NCBI GenBank assembly: GCA_964017235.1 | Contig: OZ024935.1 | Coordinates: 5,580,001-5,644,000, forward strand | DNA length: 64,000 nucleotides | Direction: 5' to 3' | Origin: Sabellastarte sp. h YS-2021 | Lineage: Eukaryota; Annelida; Polychaeta; Sabellida; Sabellidae | Shown here: in pieces, positions 34,864-43,318 of the stretch | Position numbering within the stretch: position 1 is the first letter of the stretch | Layout of the letters: each line of letters starts with the position of its first letter | Position numbers and translations under genes: made by a program | Notes under the pieces: generated by a model | Told to the model about the DNA's origin: nothing | Seen by the model: the letters and a program-made list of their open reading frames with translations, nothing else | The model's database searches: none

Positions 34864-35245
34864 AAAATGGTTTTACAGTCTGTTTTTGTCGTTAAATCCA
34901 ACTCTACAGAAATGGTTTTATAGCTGTTTTGTTATGATATATAACTAGAGAAATGGTTTTATAGCTGTTTTGTCATTATAGATAAGTCTACAGAAATGGT
35001 TTCATAGCTGTTTTGTTATGAATATATCTCCAGAGAAATGGTTTTATAGCTGTTTGTCATTATATATAAGTCTACAGAATTGGTTTTATAACTATGTTGC
35101 TTTGATATATAACACTAGAGAAATGGTTTTATAACTGTTTGGTTTTGATATATAACTATAGAGAAATGGTTTTATAGCTACTTTGTTATTATATATCTCT
35201 AGAGAAATGATTTTATAGCTGCTTTTGTCATTATATATAACTGTA
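34864..35245. repeat. Minisatellite, about nine 41-45-bp units
   Basis: The word 'gaaatggttttatagctg' and variants recurs at about 34865, 34910, 34951, 34994, 35036, 35078, 35121, 35164 and 35205. Spacings alternate with 'ttatgatatataactag' and 'tcattatatataagtctac' spacer types, which hints at a higher-order two-unit repeat. A 16-nt C run follows at 35278-35293. Confidence 0.88.
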
Positions 35246-35299
35246 TATATACTTCCACCTTATGATTATATTGCTTACCCCCCCCCCCCCCCCACTGGT

Positions 35300-36754
35300 T
35301 CCTCCTAAATATATGTATATAAAACCATCAATTAGTTTATCAGGTGAAACTTAAAAAAAATTGGAGTTTATCCAAAGAGTTCACCGGAAAAGGCTGAAGA
35401 TGCCCACCAAACCATGATGATATTTATTTTATTTATTTATTATTACATCATATACTAAGCATACTAACATATGTTATATTCTTTTTGAATATTTTTATAT
35501 TGAGAGCAATGTTTCCATGTACTACAGGATTTAAAACACTATTTGACCCATTGGAATGCACACAAGTACAGCCCAAGCTCTCAAGTGACTGACATTCCCC
35601 AACTGGAAGACAGAGGATGACCATTTATCAATGTCCTTGATGTGCTTTGGCATGCCACTGGGGACAGGACTCAGTAATCCGCCACTGAGGCATAGTGTGT
35701 AACAAACTTACCAAAGAATACAAAGGACCTGGGTTTGACCCCAGGTACCAACAAATACAGAGTGACTCTGATGACCACTGAGAATGGTGACCCTCTATTG
35801 TTGGGTCCTATCCGCAGTGACAGCTAAATAACAGAGAAGTTAAAAAAATATCATCCCCGAGCCTCTGGCTTTCAGCTTGGAGAATACCAGTACTTTATGA
35901 GCTTGGGTTATACTTTGGCAGTTATATGAGTCTAATAGCTCTTTGAATCCTGTAGTAAAAGCACAATATAAACATACCATACAATTCAATGTTAGAGGTC
36001 AAGGACAGATGGTTCTACATAGAAGAAAATGAATTCACCGGTATTTTCCAATGACTCATAACTGACGTTATTTGTCATAATGTATGACTTAAAAAGAAAT
36101 GTGAGAGATTGCCAGTACCAGACTAGGTAAATCCACCTTTTTCTCACTATTGCATCATATAGAAAACTTTATTTGCCATCACAAAATAATGACGCAACAA
36201 TGGGAAGGATTGCAAATATAAAGTAGTATAAGATCTTCAGGCAATATCAACGACAGAGTGACTGAAACACTTCACTCAGTGTACTGACCTAATGGGTGAA
36301 TCACAAATCTAACAAAATCATGAACAAGATTGATCCAGTATACTAGGTCTAGAATAATGCAAGTTACCTGTGCTCATTTACACAAGTGGGAAACCTGATA
36401 CAAAGTCCCATTCTTATGGTCTGGTCACATTCGGGTGAATTATGTTAAATTCATGTTTTGTAATTTGCCAATTCTCAGATAATGTAATGAAACAGGCCTG
36501 TTATTAACTGGTCTGAATATTAATTGACCATAATTGTTGTAGTTTGTGTATGTATTGATAGCAGGCAGATTAGCTGTTGATTTCTCTAATCCCTTTTTAA
36601 CTCTGAAATGCCAAAGATGAAATGCATACACACATACCATGAAAAATGCTACATGCTTAGGAATTTGGACTGTCTCAAACATTACAATTATTATGTGTAG
36701 AAAATCACAAACATACAAAACTAGAAAACACTCATGCAGGGCGTGTTTCCAATT
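35300..36754. other. Non-coding with old repeat of tRNA-like look
   Basis: Around 35585-35965 there is a decayed repeat: 'ctgggtttgaccccaggta' resembles a pol III box B, and the part after 35805 matches the family at 22070 and 49975. No gene is supported in the rest. Confidence 0.35.
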
Positions 36755-36913
36755 TTGGTTGTTTTTTGGTATCTAGGATATGATTCAGATAATTCCAAAA
36801 ATGTAACCATGTACTTCTATTGACCAGATTGAGCCCTACCAATATAAAAAAAAAACTTGTGAAAGTTTTGTCCCTTGCTTCAGGAGTTGTCATGAACACA
36901 AACAAACAAACTG
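36755..36913 (+). repeat. Dispersed repeat, apparent landing site of the DIRS-like element
   Basis: 'ggtatctaggatatgattc', 'gagccctaccaatataaaa' and a terminal 'aacacaaacaaacaaac' match the repeat at 29885-30060 up to its ACAAACAAAC part, where the retrotransposon sequence takes over. Similar 'aaataaacaaacaaataaac' is found after the element at about 42215. Confidence 0.5.
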
Positions 36914-37162
36914 GGTTGGTGACCAGCCTTTGGTCAACGGCTTCAGTTCTGACACCAGACCAGTTTTGCATTGTGGGTAGCCACGCTTCACTGCTTTCCA
37001 CTATAAAAGCTTGCCTTTGTGGACAATTGGCGCCACACTCTTTGAAAATTTCGGATTGTTTACACGGATTTGAACTGAGATATTTTACACTTTATTTACT
37101 TTTTATTTATTTTAGTTATCGATTTTATTCATTTTATCTTATACCTATCTCAGTTCATCATT

Positions 37163-38165
37163 ATGCCGAAAGTATTTTATTGTTCCAATTGTTCTTTACA
37201 GCATGAGCGTCCGGTTGGCAAGAAGTGTCAATATGCAGACCAAGGTGAGTCCCTTCCTTCTGATGTGGAAGTCGCTGCACCCCCTTCATCCGACATCCGA
37301 GCAGATCCTGCTGCAGTTGCAGCTGCTAGGGGAAAAAATGGATTCAATGGACAAGAGGGTGCAGCGGACGGAAGCAGCACTGGGCCAGGGCAACTCACAG
37401 GCAGGTCAGATCGCTTCTAATGCTTCTGTTACACAAAGTAGTACTACGGTTGCTCACAGTAATGCTACGGAAGAGGTTAGTTCAGAGAGTGTGGTCCCTT
37501 CGGTTGAGTTTTTGAGGCAGAATGATAACTTACAGGCTGAGGTAGAAAAGCGTTTGGCTGAATTGAGGAATTTGAATGAATCTGCCTCCCGAGGTAGAGT
37601 TAAATCTCAGAGGGGGGGTCCTGGTGAAATATCTGTAAAAAGGGTGGTGGATTGGCCCCAGAACTTTATCCTTACGGGTACAAATAAAACCAGGCCCACC
37701 TATGATGACCTTAGCATTACTCAATGGGTGGCAGGGTTCATTAGATGCATACAGGAAGAGAAATTAGAATGTAATAGGGCTTCCATGTTGGATTACTTGG
37801 GCAACCTCATGGAGGACGCCTCAGACTTTTCCTGGGAGGCAGCCAAGGCCTCCCATGCAATTTTGCTCACGAATATGGAAGGGGATAGGATTAAATGGGG
37901 AGATACTGATAAAATAGACCGCATTCGTAGGGCTCATGCACAGAGACATGTCACCCCTCAAAATTCAGCACCTCGCCCCTTTGGTAAGAAACCCAAGGCC
38001 ATGAGCAATAAAAATGGACTTATTTGCAGATTTTTTCAGGAGGGTACCTGTAAATTTCCAAACAGCCATAAATCCGCTGGCCAATACTACAGACATGTGT
38101 GTGAAATTTGTGAAGGGCCCCACGTTACTAAGTCATGTAGTCAGAAACAAAATGCAAAAAACTAA
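37163..38165 (+). CDS. Gag-like protein of the DIRS-like element (one frame change)
   Basis: Two frames together make the protein. The first, from ATG 37163, carries a small zinc-binding-like motif CSNCSLQHERPVGKKC, which I recall at Gag N-termini of related elements. At about 37270-37305 the meaningful reading passes to the frame that ends at TAA 38163-38165, next to a run of five C. A heptad-like helix follows (ILLQLQLLGEKMDSMDKRV, likely coiled coil), then the conserved core, then a C-rich end (C-x7-C ... C-x2-C, with CEICEGPHVTKSC) resembling the zinc-finger tail of DIRS Gags. It would coat the element RNA. The frame change is probably a 1-nt indel. A good donor (AAG|GTGAGT at 37245) was considered, but the nearby acceptors give lengths divisible by three and do not repair the frame. 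Confidence 0.72.
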
Positions 38166-39121
38166 GTAGCCACTGCAGGGATGCAGTGGAAAAGGGCAAA
38201 AATGACCTGGAGTTAACCTTCAGTACTAGATATGTCTATAACTCAAAGTTTGTAAATAAAAACTTGTTAGATAAACAGTATATTGACAGGTTGAAGTCTG
38301 TTTGTACATATATTTCTGATGATGTGTCATATTCGGCTGTGGCTAAAAGAAAAGTGTTGCATAATGTACCGAAAACTATTAATCACAATGTACAATGCAC
38401 AAGCAGGATCCCTAGTATGACTGTTAGTAATCCAGTTTCACGTGTGGGTAAAATTGTTAGGGGCAAAATTGCAGGGCAGAATGGTAGTCCTGGCAATGCC
38501 AAAACAGGTTTGTGTCCCAATATGGAAAATGTCACGGGTCAATGTGCCCCACAGGTGAATACTATTCAGTCTTCTGCAGAAACTTGTAAAGTATTTGATA
38601 ATAGTATTGTACATAGTAATCGTTTTGCAATATTGGGTGAACACATTGAAAGTCATGTGTCTGACTCTGATGTTGAAAGTCAAATTGTCAATAGGTGTCA
38701 CAAAAACAACCGGGTGAATGACAAAAATGGTACAAAAGTGTTTCATAAAGGTAAGAATGCTTTTACTGCTACTGTTTTGCGTGTTAATCCTGTGCAAAGG
38801 GGCCATAACAGTTGTTTTTCCCCGGGTGATAACTTGGATCCTGTAGTGACCCCGTCTGTCGATGGCAACTCAGTATGTGATTCTGTTACAGTCGAGACTG
38901 GTGACGTTCGTCGGGATCATCACAGTAAGCGACAGTCGATGGCAAACAATGCTTGTGACACTGACTCGAATGTGCACAATGACAAGTACGCTATAGAACT
39001 TAATACCTCCCTTAAAGACATAAAAATGAAAATTGCAAAGAAATCTGAGGGAAATGCGTTATGTATGCAACAGAATGCACCTGCATTCGGCTTCATTCCT
39101 ATTTATGGGTTAGGTAGCTGA
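38141..39121 (+). CDS. Pol N-terminal region (ORF2) reached by -1 frameshift
   Basis: The frame opens at 38141 after TAG and overlaps the last codons of gag; there is no convincing AUG near its start, which supports entry by frameshifting. About 320 residues, polar and low in recognisable motifs, with repeated Asn/Val/Ser-rich stretches. I do not recognise a domain. It ends at TGA 39119-39121, and the RT frame continues in the same register right after it. It may be a linker that precedes RT in this family. Confidence 0.6.
   Translation, partial: SETKCKKLSSHCRDAVEKGKNDLELTFSTRYVYNSKFVNKNLLDKQYIDRLKSVCTYISDDVSYSAVAKRKVLHNVPKTINHNVQCTSRIPSMTVSNPVSRVGKIVRGKIAGQNGSPGNAKTGLCPNMENVTGQCAPQVNTIQSSAETCKVFDNSIVHSNRFAILGEHIESHVSDSDVESQIVNRCHKNNRVNDKNGTKVFHKGKNAFTATVLRVNPVQRGHNSCFSPGDNLDPVVTPSVDGNSVCDSVTVETGDVRRDHHSKRQSMANNACDTDSNVHNDKYAIELNTSLKDIKMKIAKKSEGNALCMQQNAPAFGFIPIYGLGS
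38156..38189 (+). promoter_or_regulatory. -1 ribosomal frameshift signal at gag/pol junction
   Basis: The heptamer A AAA AAC (38156-38162) is in register with the gag frame (GCA AAA AAC TAA) and directly precedes the gag stop. A 7-nt spacer (38163-38169) leads to a perfect 8-bp stem, CCACTGCA (38170-38177) with TGCAGTGG (38182-38189), closed by a GGGA loop. The -1 frame is open from 38141 and runs to 39121. Heptamer type, register, spacing and stem all fit known eukaryotic -1 sites. No function has been tested. Confidence 0.85.
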
Positions 39122-40786
39122 GTGATAGATAGAAAGCAGGGTTCTGTGTGCAGTGATATACTCCAATTGCATAATATACTCAGATCAGATGGGAGGCATA
39201 ATTATGAAGGATTGCAAATTCCTGTCGCTTCTAAACTACATTATGATGCGTGGAGTGAATATCTCACTGAGTATTGGGACTGGCAGTTGCCATTGCTGAT
39301 TAAATACGGTTTTCCTCTGGATTTCGACAGGGATGTTCATATTAGTTCGGAAAAAATCAACCACAAGAGTGCTACTACCTATCCTGAACATGTGGACGCA
39401 TATTTAAAGGAAGAAATTGATAATAAAGCCATGTTGGGCCCTTTCAAAACACCTCCTATTGAAAATTTACATATCAGTCCCTTCATGACTCGTGAAAAAT
39501 CGAATTCGGATCAAAGACAGGTCATAATTGATTTAAGTTGGCCTAGTGGGGAATCTGTAAATGCTGGGGTCACCCCTAATAAATATTTAGGTGTTGACTT
39601 CATATTAAGCTATCCGTCTGTGGATAATATTGTCAGTGAAGTGTTAAAACTTGGAAAAGGCTGTCAAATTTTCAAAGTAGATATTAGTAGGGCCTTTCGC
39701 CATGTTCCCATTGATCCAGGGGATCTAGATCTGTTGGGTCTCCACTGGGGGGACTACTTTCTTGACTTTTCGCTGCCTTTTGGATTTAAACACGGGTCTT
39801 CCATCTTCCAGCACTTATCCGATGCCATACGCTTCATTATGGCCCAAGAAAAACATCCTATTTGGAATTATATTGATGATTTTTTGTGTGTGGCCACACC
39901 ATCCAAAATTCAAGCTTCTTATGTGCGATTGCAAGAGCTACTCACAGAACTAGGTCTCACAGTTAGCCCAAAGAAATTAGTTTCCCCTGATACTCGAGTC
40001 GTTTGCTTAGGTATAGTAGTGGACACAGTCCAGCAATCCATATCAATTCCATCCGAAAAGCTCGAAAGTATAAAGCTAACTTGTGCCCAGTGGTCGAATA
40101 AAGTTGTATGCTCCAAGAGGGAGCTCCAGTCCCTTCTGGGGTCCCTCTTGTATATAGCCAAATGTGTCAAATATGCCAGATATTTCTTAAATAGGATGTT
40201 AACTCTGTTACGTGTAAATTTTGATAGGAAAACCATTGTCATTACTGAAGAATTCAAGCAGGACCTGAAATGGTTCAGTACCTTTCTCCCAGTTTATAAT
40301 GGAATCACCTTTTTCAAGTACGTTCCTAGTAAGCTTGTTCACCTGGATGCTTGCCCAACAGGTTTGGGAGCTATTTATGACCAACAGGTGTATGCTATGG
40401 ATTTGCCCCGGGAGTGGGGCAGTAAAAATATTGCACACTTGGAAATGATTAACATTTTAGTGGCTATTAAAGTTTGGCATACCCAATGGGCCAATCAGAG
40501 TGTGTTGATTAAATGTGACAACCAGGCTGTAGTTTCAGTTCTAGCTACTGGTAGAACACGTGACCAGACCATGGCTTCTTATGCAAGAAATATTTTTATG
40601 TGGCTTAGTACATTTAACATTGATATTAGAGTTGTTCATGTTGCAGGCAAGCTGAACCCAGTGGCTGACTTGCTGTCCAGATGGCAATTCACAGTAAATA
40701 ACTATGAAAAATTGGCCCAGTTGGCCCCATCTGTCACTTGGATCCCAGTGTCCAAGGACCTTTTATATGTGGACCAGTTGATTTAG
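39122..40786 (+). CDS. Reverse transcriptase-RNase H of the DIRS-like element
   Basis: About 554 codons, directly following the TGA in the same frame. The reverse transcriptase shows the catalytic Asp in FKVDISRAF (residue 187) and YIDD (250-253, bases 39869-39880), with LPFGFKHGSSIFQ between. RNase H follows with the acidic set D409 (VHLDACPTGLGA), E441 (HLEM), D466 (KCDNQAV) and D516 (PVADLLSR). The enzyme would copy the element RNA. All catalytic residues are intact. It ends at TAG 40784-40786, and the frame again stays open beyond it. No AUG is near the start, so it is either made by readthrough of the TGA or the TGA is a mutation. Confidence 0.9.
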   Translation: MIDRKQGSVCSDILQLHNILRSDGRHNYEGLQIPVASKLHYDAWSEYLTEYWDWQLPLLIKYGFPLDFDRDVHISSEKINHKSATTYPEHVDAYLKEEIDNKAMLGPFKTPPIENLHISPFMTREKSNSDQRQVIIDLSWPSGESVNAGVTPNKYLGVDFILSYPSVDNIVSEVLKLGKGCQIFKVDISRAFRHVPIDPGDLDLLGLHWGDYFLDFSLPFGFKHGSSIFQHLSDAIRFIMAQEKHPIWNYIDDFLCVATPSKIQASYVRLQELLTELGLTVSPKKLVSPDTRVVCLGIVVDTVQQSISIPSEKLESIKLTCAQWSNKVVCSKRELQSLLGSLLYIAKCVKYARYFLNRMLTLLRVNFDRKTIVITEEFKQDLKWFSTFLPVYNGITFFKYVPSKLVHLDACPTGLGAIYDQQVYAMDLPREWGSKNIAHLEMINILVAIKVWHTQWANQSVLIKCDNQAVVSVLATGRTRDQTMASYARNIFMWLSTFNIDIRVVHVAGKLNPVADLLSRWQFTVNNYEKLAQLAPSVTWIPVSKDLLYVDQLI

Positions 40787-41785
40787 TTATCTGTATTTTC
40801 AGCTCTTAGGCCAGTGGATTCTCACCTCACGTCGCTTGCCACCTCCAGACTCACAAATGCTTTCTGTCAGTCTACAAAGAGGGCCTATGCTACCTTGTTC
40901 AAGACCTTCCTAGCGTTCACCATCTTCTTGGAATGGGACATATTCCAGGTGACTGTGTTTAACCTTTTGTGTTTCCTGGAATGTTTGAATTATAGCAAGG
41001 TCAAGGCCTCTCTTATGGCTAATTATTTGTCTGCTATTAAGGCCAATTTTATCATTTTGGGTCTGGATGTGTCTATTTTTCAAGATGTACGAATTAAATA
41101 TTACCAGAAAGCAGTACAGCTTTCTGCCCCTATGAATGTTAAGCTAAAGAAAGTTATTGATGTACCACTGTTATTACAAATTATTGACCAGTGTAATTAC
41201 ACCTATATGGGCCAAGTGTTCAAGCCCTTGTATCTTTTGGCATTCTATTCGTTTCTTAGAATGTCTAATTTGGTTCCCCACTCAATGGCTGCTTTCTCAC
41301 CCTTGAGACATCTGGCCCAAGGGGATGTTATGTACAGAAAAGATAAGATTGTATTGTTAATCAAATGGTCAAAGACTATGCAGTATGCCAAGGATGCTAA
41401 GTTGATTACAATTCCTAAGATCCCTGGATCTCCACTGTGTCCTGTGACAGCCATTTCGAATCTTCTCCTCCTCACCCCCAGGGCTCCAAATCTGCCCCTT
41501 TTTCAGTACAAAGTGGCTGACAGTTGGGTTCCTCTCACGGATGCCAGAGTCAGGAGGCACCTGAATCTGACACTTGACAGATTGGGCCTGGCTGATGCTG
41601 GCTTCACCTTCCACTCCTTCCGGCGTTCAGGTGCCACATTTGCTTTTAATAATGATGTGGCTCTGCAAAACATACAGAGGCATGGCACCTGGACGTCGGA
41701 TTGTGTGTGGAGGTATATTACTGACTCAGTCGACTGTGGTGAGCAGGTAGCTAATATGTTTAGACATAAGATTTCCTCCATCTAG
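40787..41785 (+). CDS. Tyrosine recombinase of the DIRS-like element
   Basis: About 330 codons, in the same frame as RT and separated from it only by TAG. The first recognisable residues (SALRPVDSHLTSLA) lie in the stretch after the stop. The catalytic domain shows the first Arg in FYSFLRMSNL, the H-x-x-R box in TFHSFRRSGAT, the RHGTW region and the nucleophile Tyr in VWRYITDS. This enzyme inserts the circular DNA copy by site-specific-type strand exchange and replaces a DDE integrase. The domain is complete and ends at TAG 41783-41785. Confidence 0.9.
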   Translation, partial: LSVFSALRPVDSHLTSLATSRLTNAFCQSTKRAYATLFKTFLAFTIFLEWDIFQVTVFNLLCFLECLNYSKVKASLMANYLSAIKANFIILGLDVSIFQDVRIKYYQKAVQLSAPMNVKLKKVIDVPLLLQIIDQCNYTYMGQVFKPLYLLAFYSFLRMSNLVPHSMAAFSPLRHLAQGDVMYRKDKIVLLIKWSKTMQYAKDAKLITIPKIPGSPLCPVTAISNLLLLTPRAPNLPLFQYKVADSWVPLTDARVRRHLNLTLDRLGLADAGFTFHSFRRSGATFAFNNDVALQNIQRHGTWTSDCVWRYITDSVDCGEQVANMFRHKISSI

Positions 41786-41891
41786 CACTACAGTTTGGGG
41801 TTTGGGTGTTTCTTTTTTAACCAATTATTCAGTCTTATAAGTAAAGTTTCTTAAATTTATCAGTTTAAGTATCCACTACGTTTAATTTACT

Positions 41892-42021
41892 CTGGCATAG
41901 GGTCACCTCATCTTCATCCACTTATGCTTTCTCTTCCAAACATGTGGTTATTCGACTTGGATAACATCTTTAAGTTAAGTCCATGTTCCATTGTCCTGTA
42001 ACTAAGGTCACCCTATGCCAG
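41892..42021. repeat. Inverted repeat in the 3' region of the DIRS-like element
   Basis: CTGGCATAGGGTCACCT (41892-41908) and AGGTCACCCTATGCCAG (42005-42021) are complementary except for one position, about 96 nt apart. 'cagtttaagtat' is also repeated nearby (about 41860 and 42019). DIRS elements carry internal complementary or split repeats at this place for circle formation, so it may be such a site, but I could not match it to the 5' end. Confidence 0.5.
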
Positions 42022-42200
42022 TTTAAGTATTGACTTAAACTTGTACTCTGGATTGTAAATATTATTAGTGTCATGAAAATGTTAGAGAATAATAAATATT
42101 ATTTTATCCGCAATGCTTTTCTCACTATGTCCTCTTGTAAGTCATTTGGTTTGACATAGGTCCTTTTCAAGGTCAAGTTGTATGAAATCTCCTGGTGGGT

Positions 42201-43318
42201 GTTGGGAACTGTGACAAATAAACAAACAAATAAACCCAGAAACGATAAACTTCTGATGGAGTTACAATAAGTGAAAAAGGTACTTTGCTCACAACATATT
42301 CCGGAGACAGAACAACACAACTTGCCGACAACAACAAGACAACTGCTGCAATGATGTCCTTGAAACTATTTCTTTTTAAAGCTAAAGCTAAGTACCCAGT
42401 GGATATCACGTTTAGCATCTTACCACAGGCAGTCACATCTGTGTGGGCTTTGTCTTCCACAAGTGGCAATGCTGAGGACCTGTCCTAGTATGACTCTTGA
42501 TAAATCAAATCTCACACTTTAACTTTCCTAGTTAAAACATTAAAGTTACAAATACTATATTAACACTTTTTTGAAGGTAATTTATGGTTTTCATTGGCTC
42601 TTTTAAATTTTTAATGCAGTTAATTAATAAGAACGAAATTGGACTTTGAATATTTTTTCACTCTTATTTGCGGATTAATGCAATAAAATGAGAAGAAGCA
42701 CAAATACTTTTCCAACAAAAAATAATACAAATTCGAGACTAAAATGTTTTTTTTTCATTTAAATACCTACTTTTTTGGCAAAAATGAGACAATATTTGGC
42801 TTATCTTAAGCTTGATCCGTTTTGTGAATATGACCCGTGTTTTCTCAGGTTTGTTTCAGGTGTTTTTTAATTTTTGTTAACCATTGAAAGAAATGGCTTT
42901 CCAAAAATGTCAGGAAGAATCACTTGACATCCATTCATTGGAATATTGCTAATTGTGTTTTAAATACAAATATGTACAAAAAGTGATGCGGTGCCATCCA
43001 TTTTACCACAAATAAAAGAGCTCCTCACATGATGGCTTATGGTGATGTGAAACACACATAGATTTAGCTTCTAAGAAGTAATACAAACAAAAATAGAATA
43101 CCAATAAATACAAATCTTTGTGACACCTGTTCGGCAAAGTGTGAACGAGGTAACAAGGCAGAATTGCACCACTACCTGCAATGTTGATCCAGTTGACTGA
43201 CATGAGAGAAATAATTGATTATCTTGTTTATACTTAATGTTTATAGATAGTAAATACTGGTACCCTTTTGATCCATGATTATATATTGTGACATAATACA
43301 TATCTGTCAATCAGTATT
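42201..43318. other. Non-coding, between transposon and gene
   Basis: No gene. Traces of old repeats: 'ttgtcttccacaagtggcaa' with 'gaggacctgtcctag' (42449-42490) resembles the SINE-like region at 45120, and 'ttaagcttgatccgttttgtgaatatga' (about 42803) resembles one arm of the fold-back MITE at 5615. Confidence 0.35.

Larger units (their letters stand above)
36914..42200 (+). mobile_element. DIRS/Ngaro-like tyrosine-recombinase retrotransposon
   Basis: Gene order is gag, pol N-terminal region, RT-RNase H, tyrosine recombinase, all on one strand. There is no integrase, aspartic protease or LTR pair. That order and the recombinase place it with the DIRS-like retrotransposons, which move through a circular intermediate and make no target duplication. 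The 3' non-coding part carries an inverted repeat (41892-42021). The ends are placed by the switch from flanking repeat and are approximate. The coding region carries few lesions: one gag frameshift and two in-frame stops, which may or may not be lesions. Confidence 0.8.

Noticed and set aside
35278-35293. CRISPR or telomere-like repeat
   Set aside because: It is only a homopolymer C run next to a minisatellite; no spacer pattern exists in the window.
37031-37041. 'ttggcgccaca' as a retroviral-type primer-binding site
   Set aside because: Only the first bases match and the element is DIRS-like, which does not use an LTR-type tRNA primer site; no LTR precedes it.
37245-37322. Intron in gag starting at the perfect donor AAG|GTGAGT
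   Set aside because: The nearby acceptors give lengths of 60, 72 or 78 nt, all divisible by three, so splicing would not repair the frame change.
39119-39121. Consensus stop-readthrough context at the TGA
   Set aside because: The following bases (GTG) do not match the CTA or CAR-YYA contexts known to favour readthrough, so readthrough is kept only as one option.
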